NCBI GenBank assembly: GCA_009760855.2
Contig: WPIO01000029.1
Span: 1,671,001-1,735,000, forward strand
Source of the DNA: Cristatella mucedo
Taxonomy: Eukaryota; Bryozoa; Phylactolaemata; Cristatellidae
Direction: 5' to 3'
Length of the DNA stretch: 64,000 bases
Of the stretch, positions 63,201 to 64,000 are shown piece after piece. A program made the position numbers and the translations under genes. The notes beneath the pieces were generated by a model that did not search any database, had not been told where the DNA came from, and was given only the letters and a program-made list of their open reading frames with translations. The stretch's first letter is position 1; each line of letters opens with the position of its first letter.

Positions 63201-63874
63201 AGCAGAGCACACAAGGAGGCTGAAGGTCAACTTTCGGAAGGAACTCAAACTGGGGGAGGGGAGTCAGTGGACAATGTAGAAACACTTAAAACGGCAATCA
63301 GAAAACCACAAAACTGGTGAAGCCTGCTGCAGCTAGAGACTCCAGCTCCTAGCCTTAAGTGTAAGAGCAGGTGCCATGTGTGACTTGGACATCTGCTAGG
63401 GGCACATTATAACACAGCTTGTGAAAGTAGCCCCGAATAGGCAGGCAAGTGGATCACAATGGCAATGCACTGGACCATAGCAACTGTAGTTCTAAGGAAA
63501 CACAGTGCAAGTTAATGAACCAAGCAGCAACAGCAGCCTGCGAGTAGCTCACACGCTACACCCTATGTATTGTTATCCATTAGCAAAAGGGGCTACATCA
63601 AAGAGCCATAAACCTTGCTAGCTATGCACAGCTTGCCTATGGTGATCGTGGCTGCTCTGCAAATGTTATACGTCTTGACCAACACCCAACCTAGGCTACC
63701 GTGCGATAGGTCTCAACACCCCAAGTTCGAAAACGCAGTAGGTCAGCACCATAAGAGAAAGCTCGAGCAAGCTGCAGGCAATTGTGCAATGGCAGAAAGC
63801 AGGGCAATGGCAGACACAGGCAAACGAGAGTACTGGCATGCATACACACACGGCTTGGACTACAAGAGATCACA

Positions 63875-63933
<59 letters not shown>

Positions 63934-64000
63934 AGCCATTGCTTGGCACCGATAGAAAAGTTCATACCTCGGTGCCTCTGAGTAAGCTTGTCGAACATCA
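53579..64000 (-). CDS. msi: Musashi-family RNA-binding protein (3' half, partial gene)
   Basis: Five exons join in phase on the minus strand: 64000-63968 (cut by the edge), 63126-63044, 57373-57316, 54930-54709 and 53838-53579. The first three encode the end of RRM2: [11 protein letters not shown], then [27 protein letters not shown] and [12 protein letters not shown]. The RNP1 core RGFGFVTF and the [21 protein letters not shown] string are diagnostic of Musashi, which binds UAG-containing 3' UTR sites and controls translation, notably in neural precursors. The last two exons are low-complexity (Gly/Ala/Ser, then Gln/His) and end in [13 protein letters not shown] and YADFSLGP, like the disordered Musashi C-terminus. 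RRM1 lies beyond the right edge. The final exon was not identified: translation past 53579 stays open, but a good GTGAGT donor is present. Confidence 0.88.
54709..54930 (-). CDS. msi: Musashi C-terminal exon (Gly/Ala/Ser-rich)
   Basis: The acceptor CGTTTTCCAG leaves CC, which completes GCC with the phase-1 donor of the exon at 57316. The exon reads [20 protein letters not shown], then a Gly/Ala/Pro/Tyr stretch, FAFARADAA and [11 protein letters not shown]. It ends TCGA|GTAAGC in phase 1. No folded domain is expected here. Reading on past this donor gives a Cys/Arg-rich sequence typical of noncoding DNA. Confidence 0.78.
55877..55919 (-). CDS. possible short alternative exon in the Musashi locus
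   Basis: Between plausible sites GGCAG|CTTGG and TCTG|GTATGT, the minus strand encodes [14 protein letters not shown], Ala/Tyr-rich like Musashi C-termini. The donor phase (1) suits the exon at 54930. The acceptor phase (0) does not match the exon ending at 57316, so it would need an alternative upstream junction. Weak candidate. Confidence 0.3.
56345..56500 (-). mobile_element. SINE-2 in a Musashi intron
   Basis: ctgattcaacagcctctttt, cacaagagcctttacagct, and ggattcgagcccacg (B box) in reverse complement, in gene-sense orientation. Confidence 0.7.
57070..57228. repeat. AC/TG microsatellite in Musashi intron
   Basis: About 160 bp of (AC)n with cacagaca interruptions. It starts about 87 nt downstream of the 57315 donor and is transcribed as UG repeats. 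Confidence 0.97.
57316..57373 (-). CDS. msi: Musashi exon encoding the C-terminal edge of RRM2
   Basis: The acceptor GTTTCAG precedes GTC GAG TGC. The exon reads [19 protein letters not shown] and ends AAAG|GTATGA in phase 1. [12 protein letters not shown] is near-invariant in Musashi proteins. It lies 5.7 kb downstream of the preceding exon. Confidence 0.92.
57374..61258 (-). other. Musashi intron, no other gene established
   Basis: Contains an unassigned 114-codon minus-strand open frame (59824-59480) and AT-rich DNA. No repeat family was recognised between 57440 and 61250. Confidence 0.45.
61259..61316. repeat. perfect 25-bp inverted repeat with 8-nt loop
   Basis: 61259-61283 pairs perfectly with 61292-61316 around loop 61284-61291. 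It lies in a Musashi intron, so transcription gives a stable hairpin. It is not a Rho-independent terminator (eukaryotic DNA, no U tract). Confidence 0.95.
61543..61700 (-). mobile_element. SINE-2 in a Musashi intron
   Basis: ctgatttaacaccctcattt, gttagaagagccttaacggc, agttggcaataaagaatcg and acctcggttgtaaagagtga: reverse complement of SINE-2, gene-sense orientation. Confidence 0.75.
61735..61892 (-). mobile_element. SINE-1, best-preserved copy
   Basis: Minus strand: GGTCTAGCGGTTAAGGTGCT (A box), GTGGGCTCGAGCCCCG (B box), CATATGTGAAGCGCCTGC, AGAGATTAAGTTCTCTTGGG and a T/A-rich end. The hairpin spans 61767-61803. Near-identical to 25394-25546. Confidence 0.88.
61985..62258 (+). mobile_element. 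LINE-1 3' UTR and tail
   Basis: A 3' UTR of the 22290-22545 subfamily (tgcatgattcagtgaatgct, gtctaagcacgat), a decayed hairpin (aaagtagctggacagagatt) and an ATT run. Confidence 0.65.
62404..62485 (-). mobile_element. solitary LINE-1 hairpin tail
   Basis: ATT-type run, tatagtaacctcggtgaact and ctctttctagacactttaca: reverse complement of the tail. Confidence 0.65.
62486..63043 (-). other. Musashi intron, nothing else seen
   Basis: No repeat or exon recognised. Confidence 0.5.
63044..63126 (-). CDS. msi: Musashi exon encoding RNP1 and the end of RRM2
   Basis: The acceptor TTTTCCAG precedes GT TTT GGA, completing Gly. The exon reads [28 protein letters not shown], and ends at GTC|GTAAGT in phase 0. 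The 83-bp length fits both phases. FGFVTF is the RNP1 core that stacks on RNA bases. Confidence 0.92.
63871..63929. repeat. AC/TG microsatellite in Musashi intron
   Basis: Nearly pure (CA)n beginning about 38 nt downstream of the 63967 donor; transcribed as UG repeats. Confidence 0.97.
63968..64000 (-). CDS. msi: Musashi exon encoding the middle of RRM2 (cut by window edge)
   Basis: The minus strand reads [10 protein letters not shown] plus G, then donor GAG|GTATGA (phase 1). In Musashi proteins this region reads MFDK..T.RHRGFGFVTF, so the next exon must begin with the rest of Gly, and the exon at 63126 does. Confidence 0.85.

Overview
This is a repeat-rich piece of an animal nuclear genome. 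Metazoan origin is supported by three conserved animal genes, spliceosomal introns with GT/AG borders, long AC/TG and ATT microsatellites, and many 5'-truncated L2/CR1-like LINEs with tRNA-derived SINEs. The phylum cannot be fixed from the sequence alone; an invertebrate is likely. No prokaryotic operon, CRISPR array, rRNA or functional tRNA gene was found.

Host genes. (1) 2.4-13.3 kb, minus strand: the N-terminal half of an ANKRD11/12-type ankyrin-repeat cofactor. Four coding exons join in phase (13293-13110, 12784-12587, 5046-4904, 2749-~2449), and the gene runs off the left edge. (2) 39224-39877, plus strand: CHMP6/VPS20, an ESCRT-III subunit, as one intact GC-rich exon. (3) 64000 to ~53.6 kb, minus strand: the 3' part of a Musashi-family RNA-binding protein gene. 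It holds the end of RRM2 and a low-complexity C-terminal region in five in-phase exons, and enters from the right edge. The first coding exons lie beyond 64000 and the terminal exon was not found.

Mobile DNA fills most of the rest. LINE family 1 (L2/CR1-like, 3' hairpin tail followed by ATT repeats) occurs as about 25 fragments, the best with RT blocks at 24.68-25.39 kb. LINE family 2 (a related RT with a different 3' end and an ATTAC-type tail) occurs at 11.6-12.5, 40.7-41.2, 42.5 and 46.0-47.5 kb. There are two tRNA-derived SINE families. SINE-1 ends in the same hairpin tail as LINE-1; SINE-2 has its own 3' end. Several insertions are nested.

The most unusual structures are: an ~0.89-kb foldback element at 23423-24309 with an 8-bp target duplication, iterated inverted GGACATTCCCC-type motifs, a TA tract and degenerate CCCTAAA-like heptads; a 1,244-bp inverted repeat (13537-14780 and 18911-20154), identical wherever compared, built on an old decayed LINE; a 25-bp perfect hairpin at 61259-61316 inside a Musashi intron; and UG-repeat tracts lying shortly downstream of several 5' splice sites.

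Layout: 1-13.3 kb ANKRD gene with repeats in its introns; 13.5-20.2 kb inverted-repeat region; 20.2-33.9 kb LINE and foldback territory; 33.9-38.9 kb mostly featureless; 39.2-39.9 kb CHMP6; 40.7-52.9 kb repeats and featureless DNA; 53.6-64 kb Musashi locus. The three genes belong to unrelated processes (transcription cofactor, endosomal sorting, translational control), and nothing suggests a shared pathway.
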